Positions 1 to 11,685 of a stretch of DNA of 64,000 nucleotides are shown here, in pieces. The notes beneath the pieces are model-generated. The model had not been told where the DNA came from. It searched no databases and saw only the letters and a list, made by a program, of their open reading frames with translations. Positions within the stretch are counted from its first letter, which is position 1, and the number at the start of each line of letters is the position of its first letter. The stretch lies in contig NZ_CP077291.1 of NCBI RefSeq assembly GCF_019048065.1, forward strand, positions 1,054,001-1,118,000. Direction: 5' to 3'. This DNA is from Citrobacter farmeri. Its GTDB lineage: Bacteria; Pseudomonadota; Gammaproteobacteria; Enterobacterales; Enterobacteriaceae. Position numbers and translations under genes: made by a program.

Positions 1-245
1 GGGATGAACAGCCAGCAGAAATTCTGCACCCGGAAATGGTTCAACCGCTGCGCGTGAAGGTGGATCGCGAAGCACGTCGACTGGCGGGCTATCGCTATGG
101 GCGGCAGATTGCTGATGACTACCTGCGACAGTTAGGTCAGGGCGAGCATCAGGTGGCGCGCTGGCTGGAAGCGGAAAGCGACCCACGTCTCACGGAGATC
201 GTCACGCATCTGAATCAGGTTGTTGAAGAGGCGCGTATCCGATGA
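1..245 (+). CDS. hycG: Hydrogenase-3 small subunit HycG, C-terminal part
   Basis: Only the last ~81 codons are present (reading frame from base 3); the start lies before the window. The C-terminal sequence, ending VVEEARIR, matches the tail of HycG, the Fe-S small subunit of [NiFe] hydrogenase 3. HycG passes electrons within the membrane-bound formate hydrogenlyase complex that turns formate into H2 and CO2. The catalytic and cluster-binding N-terminal part is not visible. The stop codon overlaps the hycH start by 4 bases (ATGA), so the two are translationally coupled in the hyc operon. Confidence 0.93.
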   Translation, partial: DEQPAEILHPEMVQPLRVKVDREARRLAGYRYGRQIADDYLRQLGQGEHQVARWLEAESDPRLTEIVTHLNQVVEEARIR

Positions 246-652
246 GTGAAACGGTGGTGTTCAGTCAACTGAGCCGTAAGTTTATTGATGAGAACGATGC
301 GACGCCCGCCGAGGCGCAGCAGGTTGTCTATTACAGCCTGGCGATTGGTCACCACCTTGGGATCATCGACTGTCTGGAAGCCGCGTTGACCTGCCCGTGG
401 GACGCCTATCTGACGTGGATTGCCACCCTGGAAGAGGGGAGCGAGGCTCGTCGGAAGATGGAAGGGGTGCCGAAGTACGGCGAGATCGTCATCGATTCTA
501 ATCATGTGCAAATGCTGGCGCACGCGTTCGATCGTGCGCTTGCGGTACAGACTCCGGAGCAGCAGGCATGGAGTAAACAGATGCTCAGCATGCTGCACGA
601 TATTCATCAGGAGAGCGCCATCTACCTGATGGTGAGGAGACACCGTGACTGA
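242..652 (+). CDS. hycH: Formate hydrogenlyase maturation protein HycH
   Basis: A 136-residue protein that matches HycH in length and sequence. HycH is a soluble factor needed to mature the large subunit HycE of hydrogenase 3; its biochemical action is poorly defined and no catalytic motif can be pointed out. It overlaps hycG by 4 bases and hycI by 8, which is the compact 3' end of the hyc operon. Its level should follow the sigma54/FhlA promoter of the operon, which is outside the window. Confidence 0.93.
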   Translation: MSETVVFSQLSRKFIDENDATPAEAQQVVYYSLAIGHHLGIIDCLEAALTCPWDAYLTWIATLEEGSEARRKMEGVPKYGEIVIDSNHVQMLAHAFDRALAVQTPEQQAWSKQMLSMLHDIHQESAIYLMVRRHRD

Positions 653-1109
653 CGTTTTATTGTGTGTTGGCAACAGCATGATGGGGGATGACGGCGCGGG
701 GCCGCTGCTGGCAGAAAAATGTGCGGCGCAGGCGAAGGGCAACTGGGTCGTTATCGACGGAGGCAGCGCGCCGGAAAATGATATCGTGGCCATTCGCGAA
801 CTGCGCCCGGATCGTCTGCTGATCGTGGATGCCACCGATATGGGACTAAATCCAGGCGAGATCCGCATCATTGATCCTGACGATATCGCCGAGATGTTCA
901 TGATGACCACCCACAATATGCCGCTGAACTATCTGGTTGATCAGCTCAAAGAAGACGTCGGCGAGGTGATCTTCCTCGGTATTCAACCGGATATCGTCGG
1001 ATTTTATTACCCCATGACCCAGCCAATTAAGGAAGCCGTCGACACCGTTTACCAGCGTCTCGACGGCTGGGAAGGTCACGGTGGCTTCGCGGAATTAGAA
1101 GCATCGTGA
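645..1109 (+). CDS. hycI: Hydrogenase-3 maturation endopeptidase HycI
   Basis: A 154-residue protein starting with GTG inside the end of hycH. HycI is the nickel-dependent endopeptidase that cuts the C-terminal extension from HycE after nickel insertion, the last step in building hydrogenase 3. The metal-sensing residues known in the family are visible: Asp in GDDGAGP near residue 16, Asp in DATDMG near 62 and His in TTHNMP near 90. It is the last gene of the hyc operon; the next gene is convergent, with a small palindrome between them. Confidence 0.95.
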   Translation: MTDVLLCVGNSMMGDDGAGPLLAEKCAAQAKGNWVVIDGGSAPENDIVAIRELRPDRLLIVDATDMGLNPGEIRIIDPDDIAEMFMMTTHNMPLNYLVDQLKEDVGEVIFLGIQPDIVGFYYPMTQPIKEAVDTVYQRLDGWEGHGGFAELEAS

Positions 1110-1116
1110 TGTTCAT

Positions 1117-1144
1117 GCCGGATTCCAGTTTAGCCTCATCCGGC
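1117..1144. repeat. REP-type palindrome between hycI and the symE-like gene
   Basis: GCCGGAT at 1117-1123 is mirrored by ATCCGGC at 1138-1144. The arm sequence is the usual REP core. It lies between two convergent genes and includes the stop codon of the minus-strand gene, so it may act as the shared 3' hairpin of both transcripts. Confidence 0.55.
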
Positions 1145-1387
1145 CCGCTCTTCTTTCACCTGTTCAATTACTAATTTCCCCGGCATCACCGCCACATTGA
1201 CGATGGTGCCGGTGGGGAAACCCGCCTGTTCCAGCCAGTCGCCATTAATGGTTAACGACGCATGCCGGGTATAGCGACGCGTATTACCGGTTTTCGGATC
1301 TTCATGGCGCTTTCTGACATAGCTCACCTTTAAACGACGAAAGGGCCTGCTGATAGCGACTTCAGGACTGCCAGTCTCAATAGTCAT
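1136..1387 (-). CDS. SymE-like type I toxin-antitoxin protein
   Basis: An 83-residue protein. The start at 1387 is chosen because AAGGAA lies just upstream; an upstream extension to 1498 has no support. The core (RHASLTINGDWLEQAGF, then TGTIVNVAVMPGKLVIEQ) matches the SpoVT/AbrB-like fold of SymE, the SOS-induced RNA-targeting or nucleoid-condensing protein repressed by antisense RNA SymR in E. coli. Compared with E. coli SymE it lacks the long C-terminal tail, as many chromosomal paralogues do. It sits alone between hycI and ascB, a place where E. coli K-12 has no gene. No SymR-like antisense RNA could be confirmed. The family is fairly sure; toxicity is unproven. Confidence 0.72.
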   Translation of the reverse strand: MTIETGSPEVAISRPFRRLKVSYVRKRHEDPKTGNTRRYTRHASLTINGDWLEQAGFPTGTIVNVAVMPGKLVIEQVKEERAG

Positions 1388-1424
1388 AAACGATTCCTTG
1401 TTGCCTGCGGGGAGATGAATACAC

Positions 1425-1440
1425 CTGTATAAAATGCCAG
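1425..1440 (-). promoter_or_regulatory. Possible LexA (SOS) box upstream of the symE-like gene
   Basis: Read on the plus strand the 16-mer is CTGTATAAAATGCCAG, which fits CTGT-N8-ACAG with one mismatch. It lies 38-53 bases upstream of the start codon, and the minus-strand TATACA inside it could serve as a -10. E. coli symE is known to be LexA-controlled, which makes the match more credible. Confidence 0.42.
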
Positions 1441-1535
1441 TAAAAAAGAGAAGGGGCAAATCAGAAACTGGAAGGGAGATACCGGAAACAGAATGCAAAT
1501 GATGTAACGGGAAAAGGGAGAGAGGGCTGGTAGAG

Positions 1536-1561
1536 GCCGGACAGCGAGAGCGCCGTCCGGC
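1536..1561. repeat. REP-like palindrome downstream of ascB
   Basis: GCCGGAC at 1536-1542 and GTCCGGC at 1555-1561 form a hairpin with a GCG-rich loop, just past the ascB stop. It is likely a REP unit that protects or ends the ascFB mRNA; there is no U-run. Confidence 0.5.
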
Positions 1562-1568
1562 AGCCGGC

Positions 1569-4470
<2,902 letters not shown>

Positions 4471-4556
4471 AGGATTTTTATCCTGTTTTATCAGTAGGGT
4501 ACGTTTTATTTTTGCCGTACGCTCGCCTGAGCGATCGTCGGTGATGAAACGTTGAT

Positions 4557-4572
4557 GAGAAACCGGTTCCAC
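4557..4572. promoter_or_regulatory. Probable AscG operator
   Basis: AACCGGTT at 4561-4568 is a perfect palindrome inside GAGAAACCGGTTCCAC, the form of LacI/GalR-family operators, about 90 bases upstream of ascF. A weaker AACGTT-centred half lies at 4548-4553. The AscG operator described in E. coli is, as I recall it, of the TGAAACCGGTTTCA type. Confidence 0.5.
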
Positions 4573-4631
4573 AAAATCATGAATAGTTTGTATGAGTGTG
4601 GCAATGTTTAATTTTATCTATTTTCGTGAAT

Positions 4632-4647
4632 TGTGATTTGAGTCACT
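4632..4647. promoter_or_regulatory. CRP-cAMP site in the ascF-ascG intergenic region
   Basis: TGTGA-TTTGAG-TCACT fits the CRP consensus TGTGA-N6-TCACA in nine of ten core positions. It is placed between the divergent ascG and ascF genes, as expected for catabolite control of a sugar PTS operon. Confidence 0.65.
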
Positions 4648-4735
4648 TATGGTTTTTGGGCGTGATTTAGCATCAAGGACAACTACGCAGCGGTGAAGTA
4701 AACTGCATCTCATTGCGAGAAAAGGAAGAAAACTT

Positions 4736-5749
4736 ATGACGACGATGCTGGAGGTAGCGCAGCGGGCCGGGGTATCGAAGGCGACGGTCTCCAGGGTGCT
4801 TTCAGGGAATGGCTACGTCAGCCAGGAAACGAAGGATCGCGTATTTCAGGCGATTGAAGAGAGCGGCTATCGGCCCAACCTGTTGGCGCGAAGCCTTGCG
4901 GCGAAAACCAGTCAGACACTGGGACTGGTGGTGACTAACACTCTCTACCATGGCGTCTATTTCAGCGAATTGCTGTTTCATACCGCGCGGATGGCGGAAG
5001 ACCAGGGGCGTCAGCTTCTGCTTGCCGATGGCAAACACAGCGCGCAAGAAGAGCGCCAGGCGATCCAGTATCTGCTGGACTTGCGTTGCGACGCTATCAT
5101 GATCTACCCGCGTTTTCTCAGCGTGGATGAGATCGACACCATAATCGACAGCCACTCGCAGCCGATTATGGTGCTTAATCGCCGGTTACGAAAAAACAGC
5201 AGCCACTGCGTCTGGTGCGATCAAAAGCAAACCAGTTTTAACGCCGTGGCGGAACTGATTGCCGCAGGCCATCAGCAAATTGCCTTTATTACCGGCTCGA
5301 TGGACTCCCCGACCGGGGTTGAACGCCTGTCAGGGTACAAAGAGGCGCTGACCCGGCACGGCATCGCCGTCAATGACGAGCTGATCGTCAAAGGCAAATG
5401 GACGCCGGCCTGCGGCGCGGCGGGGGTGGACGTGCTGCTTTCTCGCAACGTGACGTTCAGCGCGCTGGTGGCCAGTAATGATGACATGGCGATTGGGGCC
5501 ATCAAACAACTGCATGACAAGGGGCTGGCCGTACCGTCGCAGGTGTCGGTGATCGGTTTCGACGATATTGCGATGGCACCCTACACTATTCCGGCGCTCT
5601 CCAGTGTCAAAATTCCGGTGACGGAGATGATTCAGGAGACGATTGGCCGACTCATTTTCATGCTGGACGGTGGGGCGTTTACGCCTCCGAAAAGCTTTAC
5701 CGGCACGCTGATTCGCCGTGATTCTGTCGCGTCGATTGCGGCGCAGTAA
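4736..5749 (+). CDS. ascG: LacI-family repressor AscG
   Basis: A 337-residue transcriptional repressor of ascFB (and, in E. coli, of some other promoters). The N-terminal helix-turn-helix is typical: MLEVAQRAGVSKATVSRVLSG, followed by the hinge near residue 50. Residues 60-330 form the periplasmic-binding-protein-like sensor domain, with the VASNDDMAIGA and VIGFDDIA segments of the family. It is transcribed away from ascF, and an operator candidate and a CRP site lie in between. AAGGAAGAA upstream of the ATG is the ribosome site. The frame is intact. Confidence 0.95.
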   Translation: MTTMLEVAQRAGVSKATVSRVLSGNGYVSQETKDRVFQAIEESGYRPNLLARSLAAKTSQTLGLVVTNTLYHGVYFSELLFHTARMAEDQGRQLLLADGKHSAQEERQAIQYLLDLRCDAIMIYPRFLSVDEIDTIIDSHSQPIMVLNRRLRKNSSHCVWCDQKQTSFNAVAELIAAGHQQIAFITGSMDSPTGVERLSGYKEALTRHGIAVNDELIVKGKWTPACGAAGVDVLLSRNVTFSALVASNDDMAIGAIKQLHDKGLAVPSQVSVIGFDDIAMAPYTIPALSSVKIPVTEMIQETIGRLIFMLDGGAFTPPKSFTGTLIRRDSVASIAAQ

Positions 5750-5761
5750 AAATTGTCACCT

Positions 5762-5785
5762 GTCATCGTCATTCGTGACGATGAC
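5762..5785. promoter_or_regulatory. Perfect 10-bp inverted repeat upstream of hydN
   Basis: GTCATCGTCA, a 4-base spacer TTCG, then TGACGATGAC: a perfect palindrome 130 to 110 bases before hydN, just past the ascG stop. No T-run follows, so it is a weak terminator candidate. Its place upstream of a sigma54-like promoter and the core CATTCGTGACGATG fit an FhlA enhancer site, which activates hydN-hypF in E. coli. Confidence 0.45.
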
Positions 5786-5840
5786 ACCGCAATGAGCACC
5801 CTCGGTTTTTAAATATCGTTAAATTACAGCAAGATAAAAA

Positions 5841-5857
5841 CTGGCATGATTTGTGAA
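5841..5857 (+). promoter_or_regulatory. Possible sigma54 promoter of hydN-hypF
   Basis: CTGGCATGATTTGTGAA keeps the -24 GG and a partial -12 element (TG in place of TTGC). It is about 40 bases upstream of hydN, the correct place for the known RpoN/FhlA-dependent promoter of this formate-regulon operon. Confidence 0.45.
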
Positions 5858-5894
5858 TGTTTCGGCACATTATCTGTCATTGCTGGAGAATTTG

Positions 5895-6440
5895 ATGAAC
5901 CGTTTCATCATTGCAGACGCCAATAAGTGCATTGGTTGCCGTACCTGTGAAGTGGCCTGCGTGGTCTCCCATCAGGAAAACCAGGACTGCGCGTCACTGA
6001 CCCCTGAAACCTTTTTACCCCGTATCCATGTGATCAAAGGTGTGAATGTCTCGACGGCGACACTGTGTCGCCAGTGTGAGGACGCGCCGTGTGCGAACGT
6101 CTGCCCGAACGGTGCTATCAGCCGTGATAAAGGTTTTGTCCATGTCATGCAGGAACGTTGCATTGGCTGTAAAACCTGCGTGGTGGCTTGCCCGTATGGC
6201 GCAATGGAAGTGGTGGTGCGTCCGGTGGTGCGTAACAGCGGCGCGGGTCTGAACGTGCGGGCGGAAAAAGCGGAAGCGAACAAGTGCGATCTCTGTCATC
6301 ACCGCGACGCGGGTCCGGCCTGCATGGAAGCCTGTCCGACACACGCCCTGATTTGCGTTGACCGCAATAAGCTCGAACAACTCAGCGCTGAGAAACGTCG
6401 TCGCGCGGCGCTGGACTCTTCTGCATCGCTGCTTTTCTAA
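5895..6440 (+). CDS. hydN: Electron-transfer ferredoxin-like protein HydN
   Basis: A 181-residue 4Fe-4S protein. The start at 5895 (MNRFIIAD) is chosen over 5853 because TGGAGA lies just upstream and homologues start there. Four clusters of cysteines are visible: CIGCRTCEVAC near residue 12, CRQCEDAPC near 55, CIGCKTCVVAC near 85, and CDLCHHRDAGPACMEAC near 120-140. HydN is needed for full formate dehydrogenase-H activity in the formate hydrogenlyase system and may carry electrons. The C-terminal end (DSSASLLF) is a few residues longer than in E. coli. It leads hypF in the same direction. Confidence 0.93.
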   Translation: MNRFIIADANKCIGCRTCEVACVVSHQENQDCASLTPETFLPRIHVIKGVNVSTATLCRQCEDAPCANVCPNGAISRDKGFVHVMQERCIGCKTCVVACPYGAMEVVVRPVVRNSGAGLNVRAEKAEANKCDLCHHRDAGPACMEACPTHALICVDRNKLEQLSAEKRRRAALDSSASLLF

Positions 6441-6474
6441 TCCCTGAAAATCCGCGTAAAATACGGTAGTACTT

Positions 6475-6557
6475 ATGCCGGATGGCGATGCTCACGCATC
6501 TTATCCGGCCTACTGTTCGCATCCCCGTAGGCCTGATAAGCATAGCGCCATCAGGCA
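6475..6557. repeat. BIME (paired REP units) between hydN and hypF
   Basis: Two palindromic units, ATGCCGGATGGCG...TTATCCGGCCTAC and GTAGGCCTGATAAGC...GCGCCATCAGGCA, lie head to head. This is the standard BIME layout. It sits inside the hydN-hypF operon and may lower hypF expression relative to hydN. Confidence 0.85.
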
Positions 6558-6588
6558 AACCGGGATAGATGACTGCGGAAACGACTTA

Positions 6589-8850
6589 ATGGCACTAAAC
6601 AATCACTCCGGCGTACAGCTACGTATTCGCGGCAAAGTCCAGGGCGTCGGCTTTCGACCCTTTGTCTGGCAACTGGCGCAGCAGCTTCAGTTGCATGGCG
6701 ACGTCTGTAATGATGGCGACGGCGTGGTGGTTCGATTGCTGGAAGATCCCACGTCGTTTATAAGCGAATTGCGCATCCACTGTCCGCCGCTGGCGCGTAT
6801 CGACAGCGTGGAGAGTGAGCCATTTCACTGGGGTCTTCAGCCCACTGAGTTCAGCATCCGCCAGAGTGCGGGCGGCACGATGAATACCCAGATCGTGCCC
6901 GATGCCGCCACCTGCCCGGCGTGTCTTGCCGAAATGAACACACCTGGTGAACGGCGTTATCGCTATCCGTTTATCAACTGCACCCACTGTGGCCCGCGTT
7001 TTACCATTATCCGGGCAATGCCCTACGACCGTCCATTTACCGTGATGGCGTCATTTCCGCTCTGTCCGCAATGTGACAAAGAGTACCGCGATCCCTATGA
7101 CCGACGTTTTCACGCCCAGCCGGTGGCTTGCCCGGCGTGTGGTCCGCACCTGAGCTGGCTGAACGGTGGACACAAGGCGGAAAAAGAAGCGGCATTGCAG
7201 GCTGCGGTTGAAATGCTGAAGGCGGGAGGCATTGTTGCAGTTAAGGGCATCGGCGGGTTTCATCTGGCCTGCGACGCGCGAAACCGCGAGGCGGTGGCAA
7301 CCCTTCGTGCGCGTAAGCACCGTCCGGCAAAACCACTGGCGGTGATGTTGCCCGATGCGTCGGGCCTGCCGGATGCAGCAACCCGATTGCTGAAAACGCC
7401 CGCCGCGCCGATTGTGCTGGTGGATAAACAGCATGTTTCCTCGCTGTGTGACGGTATTGCTCCAGGGTTGACGGAGGTTGGCGTGATGTTGCCCGCTAAT
7501 CCGTTGCAGCATCTGCTGCTCCAGGCACTGAACGGTCCGCTGGTGATGACGTCCGGCAATCTCAGCGGCAAACCGCCGGCCATCAGCAACGAACAGGCGC
7601 TTGAAGATTTACAGGATATTGCAGAAGGTTTCCTGCTGCACAATCGCGACATCGTGCAGCGAATGGATGACTCCGTGGTGCGTGAAAGCGGCGAAATGCT
7701 GCGCCGCTCGCGGGGATATGTCCCGGACGCGCTGGCGCTGCCACCGGGATTTCACCAGGTGCCGCCGATGCTCTGTCTGGGCGCGGATCTGAAAAACACC
7801 TTCTGTCTGGTACGCGGTGAGCAGGCGGTGATCAGCCAGCATCTTGGCGATCTCAGTGACGACGGGATCCAGCATCAGTGGCGTGACGCGCTGCGGTTGA
7901 TCCAGAACATCTATGACTTCACGCCGCAACGCATTGTTCGCGATGCCCATCCGGGGTACGTTTCCAGCCAGTGGGCCAGTGAAATGAACCTGCCGACAGA
8001 GGTTGTGTTACATCATCATGCCCATGCCGCGGCCTGTTTGGCCGAACACGGCTGGCCGTTGGACGGTGGCGATGTCATCGCCCTGACGCTGGACGGCATC
8101 GGGATGGGGGACGCAGGCGCGCTGTGGGGCGGAGAGTGTCTGCGGGTGAACTACCGTGAATGCGAGCATCTTGGTGGACTGCCCGCCGTGGCGCTTGCCG
8201 GTGGCGATCTTGCCGCGAAGCAACCCTGGCGTAATCTGTTAGCGCAGTGCCTGCGTTTTGTGCCGGACTGGCAATGCTATCCGGAAACCGCCAGCGTGCA
8301 ACGGCAGAACTGGAACGTGCTGGCGCGCGCGATTGAGCGCGGGATTAACGCCCCGCTGGCCTCGTCCTGTGGGCGTCTGTTTGATGCGGTTGCCGCGGCG
8401 CTGAACTGCGCGCCAGAATCACTCAGTTATGAAGGTGAGGCCGCCTGTGCGCTGGAGGCACTGGCGTCGCAATGCGTGGGCGTTACACATCCGGTGACTC
8501 TGCCGCTGGTGGGGAATCAACTCGATCTGACAACCTTCTGGTCGCAGTGGTTAAACTGGCAGGCCACGCCCGCCGAACGCGCATGGGCCTTCCACGATGC
8601 ACTGGCGCAAGGGTTTGCTGTCATGCTACGCGAACAGGCCACCGCGCGTGGTATTAACACGCTGGTGTTCGGCGGTGGGGTGATGCACAACCGGTTACTG
8701 TCGGCGCGGCTGGCTTGTTATCTGGCAGATTTCACGCTGCTGTTCCCGCAGCAGTTACCGGCCGGCGACGGCGGACTGTCGCTGGGGCAGGGGGTAATTG
8801 CCGCGGCGCGTGGGATGAACCATCGTGATATGCCGGATGGCGACGCGTAG
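6589..8850 (+). CDS. hypF: Carbamoyltransferase HypF
   Basis: A 753-residue enzyme that makes the cyanide ligands of [NiFe] hydrogenases: it turns carbamoyl phosphate into a carbamoyl adenylate and passes the carbamoyl group to HypE. The start at 6589 lies just past the BIME. Domains in order: acylphosphatase (residues ~8-95, GVGFRPF motif), paired zinc fingers (CPACLAE, CTHCGPR, CPQC, CPACG at ~105-185), YrdC-like (~200-390), and Kae1-like (~400-745, HHHAHAA and FGGGVMHN). The last 8-10 residues (RDMPDGDA) do not match the usual HypF end because the stop codon lies inside a REP unit. The rest of the enzyme is intact. Confidence 0.95.
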   Translation: MALNNHSGVQLRIRGKVQGVGFRPFVWQLAQQLQLHGDVCNDGDGVVVRLLEDPTSFISELRIHCPPLARIDSVESEPFHWGLQPTEFSIRQSAGGTMNTQIVPDAATCPACLAEMNTPGERRYRYPFINCTHCGPRFTIIRAMPYDRPFTVMASFPLCPQCDKEYRDPYDRRFHAQPVACPACGPHLSWLNGGHKAEKEAALQAAVEMLKAGGIVAVKGIGGFHLACDARNREAVATLRARKHRPAKPLAVMLPDASGLPDAATRLLKTPAAPIVLVDKQHVSSLCDGIAPGLTEVGVMLPANPLQHLLLQALNGPLVMTSGNLSGKPPAISNEQALEDLQDIAEGFLLHNRDIVQRMDDSVVRESGEMLRRSRGYVPDALALPPGFHQVPPMLCLGADLKNTFCLVRGEQAVISQHLGDLSDDGIQHQWRDALRLIQNIYDFTPQRIVRDAHPGYVSSQWASEMNLPTEVVLHHHAHAAACLAEHGWPLDGGDVIALTLDGIGMGDAGALWGGECLRVNYRECEHLGGLPAVALAGGDLAAKQPWRNLLAQCLRFVPDWQCYPETASVQRQNWNVLARAIERGINAPLASSCGRLFDAVAAALNCAPESLSYEGEAACALEALASQCVGVTHPVTLPLVGNQLDLTTFWSQWLNWQATPAERAWAFHDALAQGFAVMLREQATARGINTLVFGGGVMHNRLLSARLACYLADFTLLFPQQLPAGDGGLSLGQGVIAAARGMNHRDMPDGDA

Positions 8851-8916
8851 CGTCTTATCCGGCCTGCAAAACGTCGTGTGTCGTAGGCCGGATAAGGCGT
8901 AGCCGCCATCCGGCAT
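8830..8916. repeat. BIME overlapping the 3' end of hypF
   Basis: Two inverted REP units (ATGCCGGATGGCGACGCG...TTATCCGGCCTGC and GTAGGCCGGATAAGGCG...GCCATCCGGCAT) lie between the convergent genes hypF and norW. The first 21 bases encode the HypF C-terminus and its TAG stop. Confidence 0.88.
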
Positions 8917-8924
8917 CCCATCAT

Positions 8925-10058
8925 TTACACGGGCAGTGTTTTCAACAGGGTGAAAGCCTCCTTCATTCTGTCTTCGCTCACCACGAAGGCGCGGAGTTGG
9001 CCTTCACCGTTCATCCCTTTGGCAACCATCCCGTCAGATTCTGCGACGATATGCCAGTTCAGATCGCAGCGCTGGGTTTCCCCTGCCAGGTGCAAAGGCA
9101 GTTCCGGCGTTTTGATTTTGACTAACATGGCGGGCAACTTCAGCGGCGCGTTGCCGCCGAGCAGGTTCTTCGCCAGATACATGGCGCTGAGCTGAATCGG
9201 CTGCAGGAACGGCAATACCTGACCGTTAATTTCCGCGCAGTCGCCAATAGCATAAATATCGGGGTTGCTGGTTTGCAGGCAACTGTTGACACAAACGCCG
9301 CGGTTGAGCGTTAACCCGGCGCGACGCGCCAGCGCCGTTTCGGGGCGCAGGCCGGTGGCGGCAATCACTGCATCAACGTCGATGCTGCGCTCGCGATCGA
9401 ACGTCGCACGAATAGCGGATGCGGTTTTCTCCAGACCCAGCAACTGTGATTTCAGCAGCAGGTGCACGCCCATATCGATAAGGTGATGCTGTAAGCGACT
9501 GCTCACTTCTGGTGGCATCAGCGAGGCGAGAAGACTGGCGGCGTTATCAATCAGCGTGACCGCTTTACCCGCGCGGCAGAAATCCATTGCCAGCTCAGTA
9601 CCAATCAGTCCGCCACCGACAATCAGCACCCGCTGAGCGTCGCGTAGCTGTGTTTCGCAGGCGCGGTACTCCTGCTGGCTGTTCAATGTGAGCATTAACT
9701 CACGTCCTGCTATCGGGGGAACAAAGGCCGCTGCACCCGTGGCCAGCACCAGTTTGTCATATTGCCACTGCTTATCCTGACTCTTGACGACGTGGGCATC
9801 GGCATCAATGTCGGTGATCCCGGTGTGCGGAAAGAGACGCAGATTGAACTGTTCGGCAAACTCCCCCGCCGACTGGCGGGTGAGGTCGTCGGCATGCTGC
9901 GCCTGGCTTATCACATGGCTGAGATCGGGCTTGTTGTACTCATCCATGCTGTCAGCCGCAATCAGGGTTAACGGGACATCCGCGTTCTGCTTACGAATGT
10001 TTTTAACTAACTGGCGGGCGGCGAAGCCCGAACCAATAATGACGATTCCCCGGCTCAT
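8925..10058 (-). CDS. norW: NADH:flavorubredoxin reductase NorW
   Basis: A 377-residue FAD protein that hands electrons from NADH to the rubredoxin domain of NorV for NO reduction. The start at 10058 overlaps the norV stop (ATGA); a longer frame to 10115 would run inside norV. The FAD dinucleotide motif [11 protein letters not shown] is at residues 4-14, the NADH motif [14 protein letters not shown] near 145, and the second FAD contact [10 protein letters not shown] near 270. It is the second gene of norVW, ending convergent to hypF across a BIME. Confidence 0.96.
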   Translation of the reverse strand: MSRGIVIIGSGFAARQLVKNIRKQNADVPLTLIAADSMDEYNKPDLSHVISQAQHADDLTRQSAGEFAEQFNLRLFPHTGITDIDADAHVVKSQDKQWQYDKLVLATGAAAFVPPIAGRELMLTLNSQQEYRACETQLRDAQRVLIVGGGLIGTELAMDFCRAGKAVTLIDNAASLLASLMPPEVSSRLQHHLIDMGVHLLLKSQLLGLEKTASAIRATFDRERSIDVDAVIAATGLRPETALARRAGLTLNRGVCVNSCLQTSNPDIYAIGDCAEINGQVLPFLQPIQLSAMYLAKNLLGGNAPLKLPAMLVKIKTPELPLHLAGETQRCDLNWHIVAESDGMVAKGMNGEGQLRAFVVSEDRMKEAFTLLKTLPV

Positions 10059-11497
10059 TTTGCCTCCGTTGCCAGCACGTCGAAGACGTCTTTGCCTAAT
10101 GAACATTCCGGGCACAGGAAGTTATCCGGTACGTCGCTCCACGGCGTACCCGGCGCGACGTCCTGCAACGGTTCACCTTTAGCCGGATCGTAAATCCACT
10201 GGCACACGCTGCACTGCATGCAGGGACCGAGGTCGGCTGCCGCTGCGGTGGCGCAGGCGTTTTCTTTCATCGTCGCTTGCTCACCGGCTTCCGGCAGCGG
10301 CGAGAGTGCCCACTGACGGGCGATGTCGCGGCCGTGCTGACGGCACAGTTCCAGCGCATCCAGATCCGGACGCCATTTAGCCTTCAGGCTCAGTGACATT
10401 TCAAAACCGGCATCCTGTAAACGGGTGGATAAGCGGTCGACCGCACCACCGCTCCAGCCGTGGGATCCAAAGGCGCTGGCTCGTTTGTTACGAAAACGCA
10501 GCCCGGTCATCTCTTCCACCAGTCCGGCGATTTTCGGCATCATCACGTTGTTCATCGTGGAGGTGCCGACCAGCACGCCCTTAGAGCGGAAGACGTTGGT
10601 CAGGATTTCATTTTTATCGCTGCGAGCGACGTTAAAGATCTTCACCGCCACGTTTGGGTCGACTTCGTTAATCCCCTGGGCTATCGCATCCGCCATCATG
10701 CGGGTGTTATTGGACATGGTGTCGTAGAAAATCGTGATCCTGTCTTCCTGGTAGTCCGCCGCCCATTTCAGATACAACTCAACAATCTGGGTTGGATTAT
10801 CGCGCCAGACCACACCGTGAGAGGTGGCAATCATATCCACCGGCAGGTTGAAGCCGAGGATTTCGCTGATTTTCGGCGTCACCAGTCGGCTGAACGGGGT
10901 CAGGATGTTGGCGTAATAGCGCTGGCACTGCTCGAACAGTTCGGTTTGGTCCACTTCATCGTTAAACAGACGTTCGTCACAGTAGTGCTGACCAAAAGCG
11001 TCGTTACTGAACAGGACGGCATCGCCGGTCATATAGGTCATCATGCTGTCCGGCCAGTGCAGCATTGGCGTTTCCACGAAGATCAACTGTTTGCCATTGC
11101 CGATATCCAGCGTGTCGCCAGTTTTCACAACGTTAAAATTCCACTCCGGATGGTGGTGATGGCCGGTAATTGAGTCGATCGCGTTGGCGGTGCAGTAGAT
11201 GGGCGTATCCGGGATCTGCATCATCAGTTCGGTCAGCGCCCCGGCGTGATCTTCTTCTGCATGATTGATAATGATGTAATCGATGTCTGCGAGGTCAATT
11301 TCATTACGCAGGTTCTGCACAAATTCGCGGCTGAATTTATGATCGACGGTATCGATCAGAACATTTTTTTCTTCACGGATGAGATAACTGTTGTAGCTGC
11401 TGCCGCGCAGCGTTTTGTATTCAGTTCCGTGGAAATCGCGCACTTCCCAGTCACGTTGGCCAACCCAATGAATGTTATTTTTAACCAGAATAGACAT
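10055..11497 (-). CDS. norV: Flavorubredoxin NO reductase NorV
   Basis: A 480-residue cytoplasmic enzyme that reduces nitric oxide to N2O under anaerobic conditions. The N-terminal metallo-beta-lactamase-like domain carries the di-iron ligands H79-x-E81-x-D83-H84, H147 and D166. A flavodoxin (FMN) domain covers residues ~255-395 ([18 protein letters not shown]). The C-terminal rubredoxin domain has CSVC near 430 and CPEC near 463. All key ligands are present, unlike the in-frame norV deletions known in some E. coli O157 strains. It is expressed from a sigma54 promoter activated by the divergent norR product. Confidence 0.97.
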   Translation of the reverse strand: MSILVKNNIHWVGQRDWEVRDFHGTEYKTLRGSSYNSYLIREEKNVLIDTVDHKFSREFVQNLRNEIDLADIDYIIINHAEEDHAGALTELMMQIPDTPIYCTANAIDSITGHHHHPEWNFNVVKTGDTLDIGNGKQLIFVETPMLHWPDSMMTYMTGDAVLFSNDAFGQHYCDERLFNDEVDQTELFEQCQRYYANILTPFSRLVTPKISEILGFNLPVDMIATSHGVVWRDNPTQIVELYLKWAADYQEDRITIFYDTMSNNTRMMADAIAQGINEVDPNVAVKIFNVARSDKNEILTNVFRSKGVLVGTSTMNNVMMPKIAGLVEEMTGLRFRNKRASAFGSHGWSGGAVDRLSTRLQDAGFEMSLSLKAKWRPDLDALELCRQHGRDIARQWALSPLPEAGEQATMKENACATAAAADLGPCMQCSVCQWIYDPAKGEPLQDVAPGTPWSDVPDNFLCPECSLGKDVFDVLATEAK

Positions 11498-11545
11498 AGC
11501 AACCTCAATTAATTCAGCGTTGTTTAAATACGTTGTGTTGCTTAT

Positions 11546-11562
11546 TGCAGGTCGTGTGCCAA
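11546..11562 (-). promoter_or_regulatory. Sigma54 promoter of norVW
   Basis: On the minus strand TTGGCACACGACCTGCA gives a complete -24 (TGGCAC) and -12 (TGC) element at the correct spacing, about 50 bases before the norV start. Confidence 0.78.
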
Positions 11563-11617
11563 CTTTTTAATTTATTGATTTATAATAAATTATTGTTTTT
11601 ATACTCACCAGGTGGTA

Positions 11618-11673
11618 GTCAAAAAGACTATCCACAGAACAGTCAATATGACACTATGAATTGTCAAAATGAC
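11618..11673. promoter_or_regulatory. Three NorR enhancer sites
   Basis: GTCAAAAAGAC (11618-11628), GTCAATATGAC (11642-11652) and GTCAAAATGAC (11663-11673) are three near-identical dyads spaced 24 and 21 bases apart between norV and norR. E. coli needs three NorR sites for activation of norVW. The last site ends 12 bases before the norR start codon. Confidence 0.8.
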
Positions 11674-11685
11674 TGTGAGGACACC

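Noticed and set aside
4545..4558. Second AscG operator TGAAACGTTGATGA
   Set aside because: Only the central six bases are palindromic; too weak to list separately.
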